From the NCBI GenBank assembly GCA_036939755.1, contig JALLAZ010000356.1:1-17027 (forward strand): a DNA stretch of 17,027 nucleotides. The letters run 5' to 3'. A program made the position numbers and the translations under genes. Every line of letters starts with the position of its first letter. The stretch's first letter is position 1. Positions 9,549-17,027 of the stretch are shown in pieces. Origin of the DNA: Stephanodiscus triporus. Taxonomy: Eukaryota > Bacillariophyta > Thalassiosirophyceae > Thalassiosirales > Thalassiosiraceae. The notes below the pieces were generated by a model. It was not told where the DNA came from. It was given only the letters and a program-made list of their open reading frames with translations, and searched no databases.

Positions 9549-9857
9549 TCACGACAGCTCGGCAAGGACGATCTCGACGGGCTTCCCGATGAGCTCCTTC
9601 GCTAGGTCGACATACGCCTGACGCGCCTCCTCCTTGGTTAGTGCGTCCGCCTCCTTCCAAGCATCCCACTTCATCCGTCCATCTAGATTGAAAATTCCCG
9701 GCCTCTCCGCGGCACGCTCGCCGAGTTCGACGGTCGCTCGCTTGTACAGCCCGTAGAGTCTCAGCCTTTCCGAGCGCGTGCTCGTCCTCGCCACGGGAGT
9801 ATCCCTGTCGCCAACTAGGGCGGCGATCTTCTCGAAGATTTCTTCCGATATGGGCAT
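9549..9857 (-). CDS. Acyl-CoA-binding protein (ACBP), single-domain, cytosolic type
   Basis: The 102-residue product matches a complete ACBP domain in length and motifs: an N-terminal helix with FEKIAALV, the core LRLYGLYKRATVE, the RPGIFNLDGRMKWDAW block and the last helix KEEARQAYVDLAKELI. The YxxYK and KWDAW residues that contact the CoA and acyl chain in the family are present. The family binds medium- to long-chain acyl-CoA esters and buffers or carries them between membranes and enzymes. No signal peptide, transmembrane anchor or ankyrin repeats are present, so a soluble cytosolic form is expected. A small departure is the GERAAERPG loop before the RPG motif, longer and more charged than usual. 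The start is the only ATG that gives the full domain. It diverges from the Nog1-type gene with a 367-bp gap. Confidence 0.93.
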   Translation of the reverse strand: MPISEEIFEKIAALVGDRDTPVARTSTRSERLRLYGLYKRATVELGERAAERPGIFNLDGRMKWDAWKEADALTKEEARQAYVDLAKELIGKPVEIVLAELS

Positions 9858-10224
9858 TATTTGTCCTAACAGTTTTACTTTTTATGATGTATGTATGCGT
9901 GAAATGATGACATGATGGGATGGAGTTTATGAGGTGCGCGGCTCTTCTCCACCTCAAATTTCACGTAGGAATCAATAATACATTTGCACACCTAACCCCG
10001 GTCCTCTCCACCACGAAAAACAAGTGTTCAGCCTCTACTTATTATCTCTTACCTTTTCTTCGCACAATTCTCCTCCTCGATGATGTTTCCGGCGCGGCTC
10101 TCGCAGGCGGCGTCCAACGTAATAAATAGAAGTACAAGAAAGGGAGATAAATAACAAGATCATCGTCGTCATCGCCTCGTCCGCGCCCATCACACACCGG
10201 GGGGGGGTCCGGCCGTCGCGTCAC
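9858..10224. promoter_or_regulatory. Divergent intergenic promoter region (ACBP / Nog1-type GTPase)
   Basis: Both flanking genes start from this 367-bp interval. The ACBP side is AT-rich, and the GTPase side becomes GC-rich with a G run at 10200-10207. No clear TATA box or named motif was recognised. Open frames here are short and overlap the flanking genes. Confidence 0.4.
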
Positions 10225-12453
10225 ATGTACGCCGATCCCTCCGAGAACAGACGACGAAGGAAGAGGCGTCGTCCCTCGTCGACCGTCGCCGCCACAGCCA
10301 CAGCCACGGTCGCCACAACATTCGCCGTCCGGAACGCGCCGCGCAATCATCTCGCTACGGTCGCGCTGTTATCGGCGGCGGCGCTACTGCTCGCGATGAG
10401 GTCCGCCGTCGTCGTTATCGCGTCGACCTCCTCCTCCGCGAGGTGGAGGGCGAGGTCGTCGCTCGCTACATCGTCGTCATCGTCGTCGTCGTTCACGACT
10501 ATGACGATCGATGCTGCCGCCACCCCCGCGTCGTCCCCGCGGCGACCGTCGTCGTCGTCGTCGTCGTCGTGCCGCGTCGCGCCGCCGGCCTTCGTTTCGT
10601 CGTCGCGACATCGCGCGTGCCGTCGGCAGACGTCGTCGTCGACGTCGTCGCCTCCTCCGTCGTCATGCCATCATACCCCGACGACGGCGACGACGTCGCT
10701 ACTGATGGCCAATCCAAGGAAGATCGCGGCGAGGATCGTTCGGGGGAGGACGGAGGGCGGCGGCGGGTCACGCGCGACGTCGTCGTCGTCGTCGCCAACG
10801 TCTTCGTCCGACGTCGGTCGCGACGCCGATCGAACGGCCGACGATGACGCGGGCGTCGTCGTCCCCGCCGACGGGGGGGACGGGGAACGACGACGACGAC
10901 AACGACCCGCCCCATCCGCCGCCGCCGCCGCCCCCGTCGTCGGGGGAGAGAAGGGGAGACGACGACGGGCGGCGAATACGGGCCGACTCCGCCTCCTCCC
11001 CCCCCTGCAGCCGGCGTCGGAGATACTCTCCCGCGCGTCCCGTCGATCATATCGCGACGTCAGGGAGGACGCCACGATCGCCAACGCGAAACGGCGGACG
11101 CAAAAGCGCGGCGCCCAGACGATCGACCTCCTGTCGCAGGGACTGTGCGGGCCGCTCAGGGAGACGGTGAACACGTACGAGCGCGAGCTGAGGAACATGC
11201 ACCCGTTCGAGGCGGTGGTGATGGACCTGACCGTGCGCGCTCGCAGGAAGAAGGACGGACTCGCGCTCGACGATCTATTGGCGGAAATACACGACGGGAG
11301 GAAGGAGCTGCTGCGCCTGTCCAAGGATTGGATAGCCAAGATCAAATCGTCATCGAGCACCAAGGAGGCGTACGATTGCACCGAGGAGGCTAAGGAGAGC
11401 ATCGGCAGGGCCTTCCTCGACCTGATTGACGGGCCGTGGACTGGCATCACGGAGCTGCAGCGCAGCCTCCGGAACGCCCCCGTTGTGCGATTGGACTGCC
11501 CGGCGGTGGTGCTGGTCGGGGCCCCGAACGTCGGCAAGTCGTCCATAGTCAGGGCCATAAGCAGCGGCACGCCGGAGGTCAACAATTACCCCTTCACGAC
11601 GCGCGGCGTCACGCTCGGCCACGTGCGCGTGTTCTGGGAATCGGAACGCGAGGTCGCGTTGGGGAACGTGGCCGGCGTGAGCATACCGAGCGAGGGGCAA
11701 TTGATCCAGGAACGTTTGGTCAAAGGTCGGAAGGATAAGAAGAAGAAGACGATGAAGAAGATCGGCGGTGACGATGCGAAGGAGGAGAAGATGAATCTTG
11801 ATGACGAAGAAGATGGGGAGCTGGCGATCGACGACGACGATGACGACGACGGCGGTGACGACGGCTGGAGGGACGAAGAAGGGGGGATCGCGCGTCGTCG
11901 GGCGACGTCGCTCGTATCGTCTTCGAACGACAACGGAGTCGTCCCCGAAAAGATCTTTCCCATATCCCAGCTCTGCCAGATCATGGACAGTCCCGGCGTT
12001 CTCCGACGCGACGACGGCCGTTCGCGCAACGAGATGGAGGAACTCACGTTGGCCGCCATGGCCCATCTCCCGACCGCCGTGATGTACGTGATGGACCTGA
12101 GCGGGGGGGCGGGGGACAAATGCTCGAGCGTGGAGGATCAGCTCGTGCTCAGGAGGGAGCTGCGGGCGCGCTTTCCCAGGAGGCCGTGGATCGACGTCGT
12201 GTCGAAGGTCGACCTTGGCGTCGTGGACGGCGCTCGGGAGAGGCTGGCGCAAATATTGGAAGCGGAGGGGAGGCACGGGGGCGGGGCCGCCGCCGCCGCC
12301 GCCGCCGCCGATCGTCACTTTATCGAATTGAGCATAAAGGAGGGGCAGGGCGTTGAGGAATTGAGACAGGAGGTCATGCGCATGCTGGGCGAAGTTCGGG
12401 TCGTCCTTGATGCCATGGCGGCTTCGGACGAGAGGAGTGCCCGCGCCGTGTGA
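10225..12453 (+). CDS. Nog1-type (OBG/HflX-like) GTPase, probably organellar, with acidic insertion
   Basis: The 742-residue product has a complete GTPase order: G1 GAPNVGKSS (432-440), G2 NNYPFTTRG (T458/T459), G3 DSPG (588-591), G4 SKVD (660-663) and G5-like SIKEG (703-707). A helical region before G1 (about 305-425, ending SLRNAPVV) matches the Nog1 N-domain. The protein stops soon after G5, so the C-terminal NOGCT part of nucleolar Nog1 is missing, as in short archaeal and organelle-type relatives. Family members act in large ribosomal subunit assembly. The first 300 residues are Ser/Arg-rich with a hydrophobic stretch (42-66) that could be a signal or presequence, but no clear ASAF motif, so plastid and mitochondrion are both possible. 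About 130 residues lie between G2 and G3 instead of about 20, including Lys- and Asp-rich runs. This is either an insertion or an unremoved in-frame intron. G4 has Ser for the usual Asn. Confidence 0.85.
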   Translation: MYADPSENRRRRKRRRPSSTVAATATATVATTFAVRNAPRNHLATVALLSAAALLLAMRSAVVVIASTSSSARWRARSSLATSSSSSSSFTTMTIDAAATPASSPRRPSSSSSSSCRVAPPAFVSSSRHRACRRQTSSSTSSPPPSSCHHTPTTATTSLLMANPRKIAARIVRGRTEGGGGSRATSSSSSPTSSSDVGRDADRTADDDAGVVVPADGGDGERRRRQRPAPSAAAAAPVVGGEKGRRRRAANTGRLRLLPPLQPASEILSRASRRSYRDVREDATIANAKRRTQKRGAQTIDLLSQGLCGPLRETVNTYERELRNMHPFEAVVMDLTVRARRKKDGLALDDLLAEIHDGRKELLRLSKDWIAKIKSSSSTKEAYDCTEEAKESIGRAFLDLIDGPWTGITELQRSLRNAPVVRLDCPAVVLVGAPNVGKSSIVRAISSGTPEVNNYPFTTRGVTLGHVRVFWESEREVALGNVAGVSIPSEGQLIQERLVKGRKDKKKKTMKKIGGDDAKEEKMNLDDEEDGELAIDDDDDDDGGDDGWRDEEGGIARRRATSLVSSSNDNGVVPEKIFPISQLCQIMDSPGVLRRDDGRSRNEMEELTLAAMAHLPTAVMYVMDLSGGAGDKCSSVEDQLVLRRELRARFPRRPWIDVVSKVDLGVVDGARERLAQILEAEGRHGGGAAAAAAAADRHFIELSIKEGQGVEELRQEVMRMLGEVRVVLDAMAASDERSARAV
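10548..10569. repeat. TCG trinucleotide tract, coding poly-Ser
   Basis: Seven TCG units read on the plus strand as Ser in the N-terminal leader of the Nog1-type GTPase (residues about 109-115). This is the same trinucleotide as at 4613 and 12808, here read in the Ser frame. Confidence 0.8.
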
Positions 12454-12596
12454 ACAAGAGGAGGGAGATAAATAGGTGCTTTAAGGCGAATCGGGCGTCT
12501 AATAAGTCATAATTCGCTCATTATCAAATTAACGCATGCCCAAGAGGAGGACGATCTCTCTTCCCATCGTGTGTGCCAAAAAATGACGGCTCGTCG

Positions 12597-12807
12597 TCAT
12601 TTGCCCTTCTCGTCCTGCGAGGGGGACGGCATCGGCGCGGGATCCCTCGACAATCCCAGCTGCTCGTACAGCCCCTTGAGCCTTTCGTCCATGATCCTGC
12701 CGCTCCTCTCGTACCCGTCCCGCATCGCGTCGGCTATCGCGTCGTTGAGCTCCTCCACGGATATGACCCCGCCGGCGCCGCGGGCCGATCCGCCACCGTC
12801 GACGTTG

Positions 12808-12840
<33 letters not shown>

Positions 12841-13436
12841 GACGACGAGAAGAGGAATCTCGGGTCCACCTCCACCGCCACGGGACGACGGAGGCCGTTG
12901 AACGTCACCCTTACCCCGCCCCTCCTCGCGCCTTCCCCTCCCCCGATGCCCAATATCCCCCCCCCTCCCCCCGGGCCGGCCGCGCTCCTGCCCACGACGA
13001 GCGCCGACGACAGCTCGTCCATGATCGCGGCGGCGCGCTCGGACGCCTCCTGCGATCGCCTGTGCTCCTCCATCATATTGGCGGTGCGGCGCATCGCCTC
13101 CGCCTCCCTCGTCGAGGCCGGCCCCCCCCTGCGTCGTCCGCCGTCGCCGTCGGCGTCGGCGTCGTCGCCATCGTCGTCGTCCCCCCTCCAGAACGGCCAC
13201 CACGAAGCCCGGGGCGGGTCCGACGACCGCGACGGCGGACGACGACGTCGTCCCCCCCCCGATCGGGGGGCGACGACGACGGTCTGGCGGTCGCCCGGCG
13301 CGAAGGCCGAAGCGACGCCGACGCCGACGACGATCGACGATTTCGACGCCGCGGAGCGCAGCACGACGATTGCCGCCAGCAGCGCCGTCCCGATCCGCGA
13401 CGTCTTGCCCGCGGACGATCTCGCGACGGCTGCCAT
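12597..13436 (-). CDS. Plastid-targeted YbaB/EbfC-family nucleoid-associated protein
   Basis: The 279-residue product starts with a signal-peptide-like hydrophobic stretch (16-41) and ASAFAP at 42-47, the diatom plastid-import signature with predicted cleavage before F45. A basic, Arg- and Ser-rich transit-like region and an acidic stretch (86-97) follow. The mature part has the YbaB order: helix MRRTANMMEEHRRSQEASER (115-134), then ELSSALVVG, strand GGVRVTFNGLRRPVAVEVDP (173-192), then helices VISVEELNDAIADAMRDGYE to LKGLYEQLGL. Bacterial YbaB binds DNA as a dimer. A plant plastid homologue, STIC2, acts in thylakoid protein targeting, so either role is possible. Oddities are a Gly-rich insertion before the strand and a 14-residue Ser run (197-210) after DPRFLF, where the bacterial protein has a tight turn. 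It converges with the GTPase gene (143 bp between stops) and diverges from the acidic-protein gene. Confidence 0.88.
12808..12837. repeat. GAC trinucleotide microsatellite, coding poly-Ser on the minus strand
   Basis: Ten perfect GAC units interrupt the YbaB-family gene. Read on the minus strand in the TCG frame they give most of the Ser run at residues 197-210. A perfect repeat of this length suggests recent expansion. Confidence 0.9.
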
Positions 13437-13622
13437 CGTGCCTTTTTCTTAGAGAGAAGTAGATCGATGGTTGACACCCCCCGCCGCCTGCCTGCTCCTT
13501 GGTTTTGGAGACGCGATGTGATTTGCTTCGAGGTATTGATTCCTATCGTACCTGCGCGACACCGCCAACGCCGAATTTTCCAACACACCGAAGACGACGC
13601 AGAGAAAAAAGGAAAGAGAACG
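13437..13622. promoter_or_regulatory. Short divergent promoter (YbaB-family gene / acidic-protein gene)
   Basis: Only 186 bp separate the two start codons, which point away from each other. Both core promoters and 5' untranslated regions must fit here, so co-regulation is likely. No TATA box stands out. The sequence is less GC-rich than either gene. Confidence 0.5.
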
Positions 13623-15224
13623 ATGAACGATTATGACAATAACGTCGCCGCCGACCGCCATGACGGGACGGGGAACAACGGCGTCGCGAGGGCGGGGGGA
13701 GGAGGATCGACATGGGCGTCGACGAGGACTTCGCGTCGCGCTCCGTCGTCGCGCGGCCGCGACGACGACGACGACGACGACGACTACGACGACGACGACG
13801 CCCAGCGACGTCTGATCGCGACGGCGGGACGTTCGTTCAAGCGCATGCGCCTCTCCGCCCCCCCGACGGCGGCGGCAGGCGGAGACGACGACGAAGACGT
13901 CGAACGCGACGGGATGGGGTCATCGGACGACGACGACGACGGGGGGGGACTCCCGGACCTCGACCTCGACGCGAGCCCCTCCCTCGACGTTGGCGGCGAC
14001 GACGACGACGACGACTGGGACGGCGGCCTCGGCGGGAGGAGTGACAGCGACGGGATCGCCCCCGATTCCGACGACGAAGATTATGGAATGATGGATTGTC
14101 GCGTTGCCCCGCGCTCCGATGGGGGATCCGACGATTCCGATTCCGACGACGACGACGACGACGAGGCGACGTGCTCGGGGATGACGACGGCGGCCCAGTG
14201 CCCGGAGGAGGATTACTCAAACGAAGATGATGACGACGAAGACGACAACGACAACGAAAACGACGAAGATAACATTGTGGCGACGCCTCCGTCGGGTCAA
14301 CATCCGGGCCGGGCCGATAGGTCCCGTCCGCATCGGGGGGACGCGGACGTCGTCGTCGTCCTCGAACCGCGAAAACGAAGGGGGCGGCGACGGCGAGGAC
14401 TGCAACGACCCGAGGGCGACGACTGCTGTTGCAGCTCGGTGACGGAGGAGGACGACCACGAGGAGGAGGAGGAGGAGGACTTGTCGGCGAGCTTTTCCGG
14501 CGCAGTGAGCGTCGTTGGCGCCGACGACGATTTCGTCGTCGCCGCCGCCGCCGTTTCGTCCATTTTATCGAACGAAGGAGGGGGCGGGATGGAACAACGG
14601 CGGCGGCGGCCGTCACAATCGCAGGAGCAACAGCAACGGCCAGCCTTCGGCGGCGAGCCACCACTGCCAGGATTGGGAGACAACGTCCCACCCTCCTTAA
14701 ATCACATTCTTGGGGGATTGCACAGGGAACGTCTGTCCCGACGGCCGCCGCCATCCTTCGTGCATCTGCCACCGAGGCGAGAACAATATCATCGCGACGT
14801 GACGCCGCCCTCGACGAATATGATAATGATGTCGATGATGGATGGCGTCGACGACGAGGAGGAGGAGGACGGGAAAAACGCTGACAGGTCCACCGACGCA
14901 GCCGTGGCCGGATGTATCATCGACGGGAGCGGCATTGGCGGCGGTGGCCCTGGCGGCCGCGCCAACGAGGGGAGGCGTGGCGGCGTGGCGGAGGCGGACC
15001 CAGGCGAGCGCCCACGTCATCGACGAAGGGGGTGCATCGACGGTGGTGAGGGTCATCGGAACGATCCCGGTATGTCATTTGGCGATCACGGCTCCAATTA
15101 TAATATTTTTGGCGACGGCGGCGACAACAGCGCAAGTGGTAGCAGCAGTAACTCAAAGGCGTTGGCGGTCATTCCCAAATGGAAAAGGCGGATTAATCTT
15201 CCAATTCACTCCAGTCTGTATTAG
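13623..15224 (+). CDS. Highly acidic low-complexity protein, 533 residues, function unknown
   Basis: I start the protein at ATG 13623. The frame is open well upstream, but that part overlaps the YbaB-family gene on the other strand and looks like its shadow. The product is dominated by Asp and Glu runs (first near residue 47, again around 110-220, and HEEEEEED near 280) separated by DSDSD, a SFKRMRLS basic patch, and an Arg-rich PRKRRGRRRRG cluster (about 249-260) that could be a nuclear localisation signal. The last 20 residues (KALAVIPKWKRRINLPIHSS) are basic, hydrophobic and complex, unlike the rest, and may be a conserved docking motif. No signal peptide and no enzyme motif. Acidic proteins of this kind are often nuclear or chromatin-associated, but that is only inference. 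Codon choice in this frame (GAC as Asp rather than Arg or Thr in the other frames) fits the acidic reading. Introns cannot be excluded. Confidence 0.6.
   Translation: MNDYDNNVAADRHDGTGNNGVARAGGGGSTWASTRTSRRAPSSRGRDDDDDDDDYDDDDAQRRLIATAGRSFKRMRLSAPPTAAAGGDDDEDVERDGMGSSDDDDDGGGLPDLDLDASPSLDVGGDDDDDDWDGGLGGRSDSDGIAPDSDDEDYGMMDCRVAPRSDGGSDDSDSDDDDDDEATCSGMTTAAQCPEEDYSNEDDDDEDDNDNENDEDNIVATPPSGQHPGRADRSRPHRGDADVVVVLEPRKRRGRRRRGLQRPEGDDCCCSSVTEEDDHEEEEEEDLSASFSGAVSVVGADDDFVVAAAAVSSILSNEGGGGMEQRRRRPSQSQEQQQRPAFGGEPPLPGLGDNVPPSLNHILGGLHRERLSRRPPPSFVHLPPRREQYHRDVTPPSTNMIMMSMMDGVDDEEEEDGKNADRSTDAAVAGCIIDGSGIGGGGPGGRANEGRRGGVAEADPGERPRHRRRGCIDGGEGHRNDPGMSFGDHGSNYNIFGDGGDNSASGSSSNSKALAVIPKWKRRINLPIHSSLY
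13761..13804. repeat. GAC trinucleotide tract, coding poly-Asp
   Basis: About seven GAC units, a single TAC interruption, then more GAC units near the start of the acidic protein, read as Asp runs broken by one Tyr. Shorter GAC runs follow at about 14000-14015 and 14145-14163. Confidence 0.8.
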
Positions 15225-15735
15225 GTCCCCCAAAAGAATGATATTATGCTTTGATATTGGAGCATTCCTAAAAACACAAAAACATAAAGTATCGTAGAGA
15301 CATGAGTAAAAAGGCAAATTTTGTGTTTTGTCCTAAAATCGCGGTCATAAAATTTATGTCCTTCACAAACAAATGCAGTCATAAATTGTTAAGTGCATCA
15401 TACCCTCTTGTGGGGGGCAGCGATATTGTTGGTCGTTCCTCCTCTCGCGGCAACGATCCTCCTCTCGCGTTGTCATCTTTGTCATTGTTGGCGGCGGTGG
15501 TGGCATGCGATGATAGTTGTTCTTCTTCGCCCATCATCGGATACCGCTGGTTGTTATGTATTTTTTTACAAGCCCGTCTACTAGGATCACACTGCCGTTG
15601 TTGCCATTGACATCATCGACATTGCTATGCCGTTGCTATTGTTAACCCCATCCCCGTCCCCGCCGCCATCGCCATCACCGCCATTGCCACCGCCGCCACA
15701 ACTGCCATTTCTTTCACTACTGCTTTTCTTAGATT
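15225..15735. other. Intergenic decayed sequence, no gene recognised
   Basis: The first 170 bp are AT-rich and probably form the 3' untranslated region of the acidic-protein gene. From about 15410 the sequence becomes a patchwork of CTCCTCTCGCG-type and GCCGCCATC-type low-complexity pieces. The frame at 15302-15610 contains a stretch (RGNDPPLALSSLSLLAAVVA) that weakly recalls the N-terminal leader of the Nog1-type protein. This may be a further decayed part of the duplicate described next, but the match is too poor to claim. Confidence 0.35.
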
Positions 15736-15985
15736 ATTGCAAATTCAAGGAAGATCGTGGCAAGGATTGTTCAGGGGAGGGCGGAGTGTGGCGGTGAGTC
15801 CCACACGACGTCGTTGTTGTCATCAACTGCTGCAACACCACTGTTGCCAACATTGACGCAGACCGCAGACATGCGTCGTCATCATCGGATGTTGGTCATG
15901 ACACCGATTGAACAGGGTCCGTCGTCAGATAAATGAACATTGATGCCGCTGGCAGCAACTGTGGCATTGTCGTCCCCATGCCAAC
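15736..15985 (+). pseudogene. Degenerate partial copy of the Nog1-type GTPase leader region
   Basis: Bases 15736-15822 align without gaps to 10705-10791 of the intact gene, 69 of 87 identical by hand count. The peptide NSRKIVARIVQGR matches NPRKIAARIVRGR of the intact protein. A second block (about 15877-15916) aligns to about 10801-10838 after inserted bases, and a short piece near 15963-15982 resembles 10852-10869. The insertions break the frame and in-frame stops follow, so this is not a functional gene. It covers only the low-complexity leader and lacks all G motifs. Confidence 0.8.
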
Positions 15986-16037
15986 CTGAACAATAGTCTA
16001 TAGGGACTTAAGCTGGCCAGTTATAATTGGGCCCGAC

Positions 16038-17027
16038 ATGATGACATTGTTTGTCAACGAAACATTGTATCGGAGCCCTATGGTTCCATCGGATTCTCCC
16101 AAAATGCTCTTCTACAGGATTGAACAATGCCAGGAGATTCAAATCCTCGGCAAGGTCCCTTTTACGACGGAGCAGATCATGGGGAACACCGTTCGTAACG
16201 TTGTTGGGTCAAACCTCCTGCCAACGAAGGAGTTCAACACATGAAAGGCGTTGCCCATCAAGACTTGGGCGACCCTCAAGCTATTTTTTCAAGTGGCGTA
16301 TGGGCGCCGCCTCACCTTACTATCATTGAGAAGCACGTCGGGCCAAAATGGGTACGCTAACCAGAACATGTACAACGCGTTCGAGGGCATCGGCGACAAC
16401 ACCGATGACGATAGCATGACAACGATCATGCCCATCACTAGCGTTGCAGCCACAGCATTCACCACGTCAAGCACGGTGGGGACGTCCCCCACTTCCCTTC
16501 CGCCGGCCGTCAATGCCGAGATTGCAGCGGCGATCAATCAGCTTTCCGCCAACCAGATGGCCATCATGTCACAGATGGCTGCTTTGTTGTTCACCCCGGC
16601 ACCTGGGAACCCTAACCCTTGTCGCATGATCATCAACATACCCCCGATTCAACAACTTGCAGTACCAATTCAACAGCAGTTTCCCGCCGGGGAGTACAGC
16701 GCAGGAAGAGGTGGACGCTGAGCGGGTTGTGGGCATGGGCGGGGTGTGCTGGAGGACGTGGGCGCATCCCGTTTGCAGATTACATGAGGACCCAGGGCGG
16801 ATTTGCAGGGGGAGGACCGGGCCAAATGGTCCCGTTCAGAGGGGGCAGCATCCCGTTCCAGCCAACCATCGTAGTCGGCACTCCCCAAGTTTGCAACCCG
16901 GACTACTCCAATATTTACAAACGACACAACAACTGGAACATTTGTTTTTCGTGTGGGTTCAACATTGAAGATGGGCACACCTCCGCGACGTGCCCCTTCA
17001 AAAAGCAAAATCACCAGCAGTTGTTCA
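16038..17027 (+). pseudogene. Broken Gag-like frame of a Copia-type retroelement, cut by the window end
   Basis: The reading frame has the order typical of Gag proteins from stramenopile Copia-like elements: a LFYRIEQCQE segment, a PFTTEQIM segment, a KTWATLKLFFQ helix, a helical stretch with SANQMAIMSQMAALL, a Gly/Arg-rich linker, and a zinc knuckle CFSCGFNIEDGHTSATC (16943-16993) spaced C-x2-C-x7-H-x4-C. In-frame TGA codons stand at 16242-16244 and 16719-16721. The knuckle lies in a different frame from the first part, so at least one frameshift occurred around 16720-16760. The element is therefore inactive as read. No terminal repeat or tRNA primer site is visible to the left, and protease, integrase and reverse transcriptase would lie beyond the right edge if present. 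Confidence 0.75.

Noticed and set aside
10671..11585. Minus-strand frame of 304 codons opposite the Nog1-type gene
   Set aside because: The plus strand has complete GTPase motifs. This frame shows none.
12573..13622. N-terminal 350 codons of the long plus-strand frame ending at 15224
   Set aside because: They overlap the YbaB-family gene on the other strand, are Arg/Pro-rich like other antisense shadows here, and have no domain. The protein is started at ATG 13623.
13837..14772. Minus-strand Arg-rich frame of 311 codons
   Set aside because: It is the complement of Asp-coding GAC repeats and has no protein-like features.
15302..15610. Plus-strand frame of 102 codons
   Set aside because: Composition changes along its length and no domain is visible. 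More likely chance or part of the decayed duplicate.
1..17027. CRISPR array, tRNA, rRNA or bacterial operon structure
   Set aside because: No regularly spaced repeats, no cloverleaf-like sequences noticed, and gene structure is eukaryotic.

Overview
The window looks like nuclear DNA of a diatom or close stramenopile relative. The best single clue is the leader of the 12597-13436 gene. It is signal-peptide-like and ends in ASAFAP, the bipartite plastid-targeting signature of algae with secondary red plastids. Other pointers are compact, mostly intronless genes packed head-to-head and tail-to-tail, long Asp/Glu/Ser homopolymers, a cysteine-rich secreted protein of a type common in these algae, and a degraded Gag resembling that of diatom Copia-type retroelements.

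Layout: (1) 1-742, AT-rich leader with a weak tandem repeat and a possible splice acceptor. (2) 743-2197 (+), TAZ-type zinc-finger protein, probably nuclear. (3) 2522-5790 (-), secreted modular protein with two short Cys-rich modules, two beta-sandwich-like modules, a Thr-rich stalk and two LNR (Notch/Lin-12) modules. Its last LNR is interrupted by a 134-nt intron. (4) 6395-9217 (+), 940-residue protein with a disordered N-terminal half and an unassigned C-terminal fold. (5) 9549-9857 (-), acyl-CoA-binding protein. (6) 10225-12453 (+), Nog1-type GTPase with a large acidic insertion inside the G domain. (7) 12597-13436 (-), plastid-targeted YbaB/EbfC-family protein. (8) 13623-15224 (+), very acidic low-complexity protein sharing a 186-bp divergent promoter with gene 7. 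(9) 15225-17027, a decayed zone holding a degenerate partial copy of the Nog1-type gene and then a broken Gag-like reading frame that runs off the window.

Genes 2/3, 4/5 and 6/7 converge. Genes 3/4, 5/6 and 7/8 diverge, so regulation is probably through short shared promoters. No metabolic operon or defence system is visible. The most unusual signal is the decayed duplicate at 15736-15985. Against the intact gene in the same window its differences are mainly C-to-T and G-to-A at CpG sites, which suggests methylation-linked decay beside a retroelement. All domain calls were made by eye from motifs. No alignment or database search was run.
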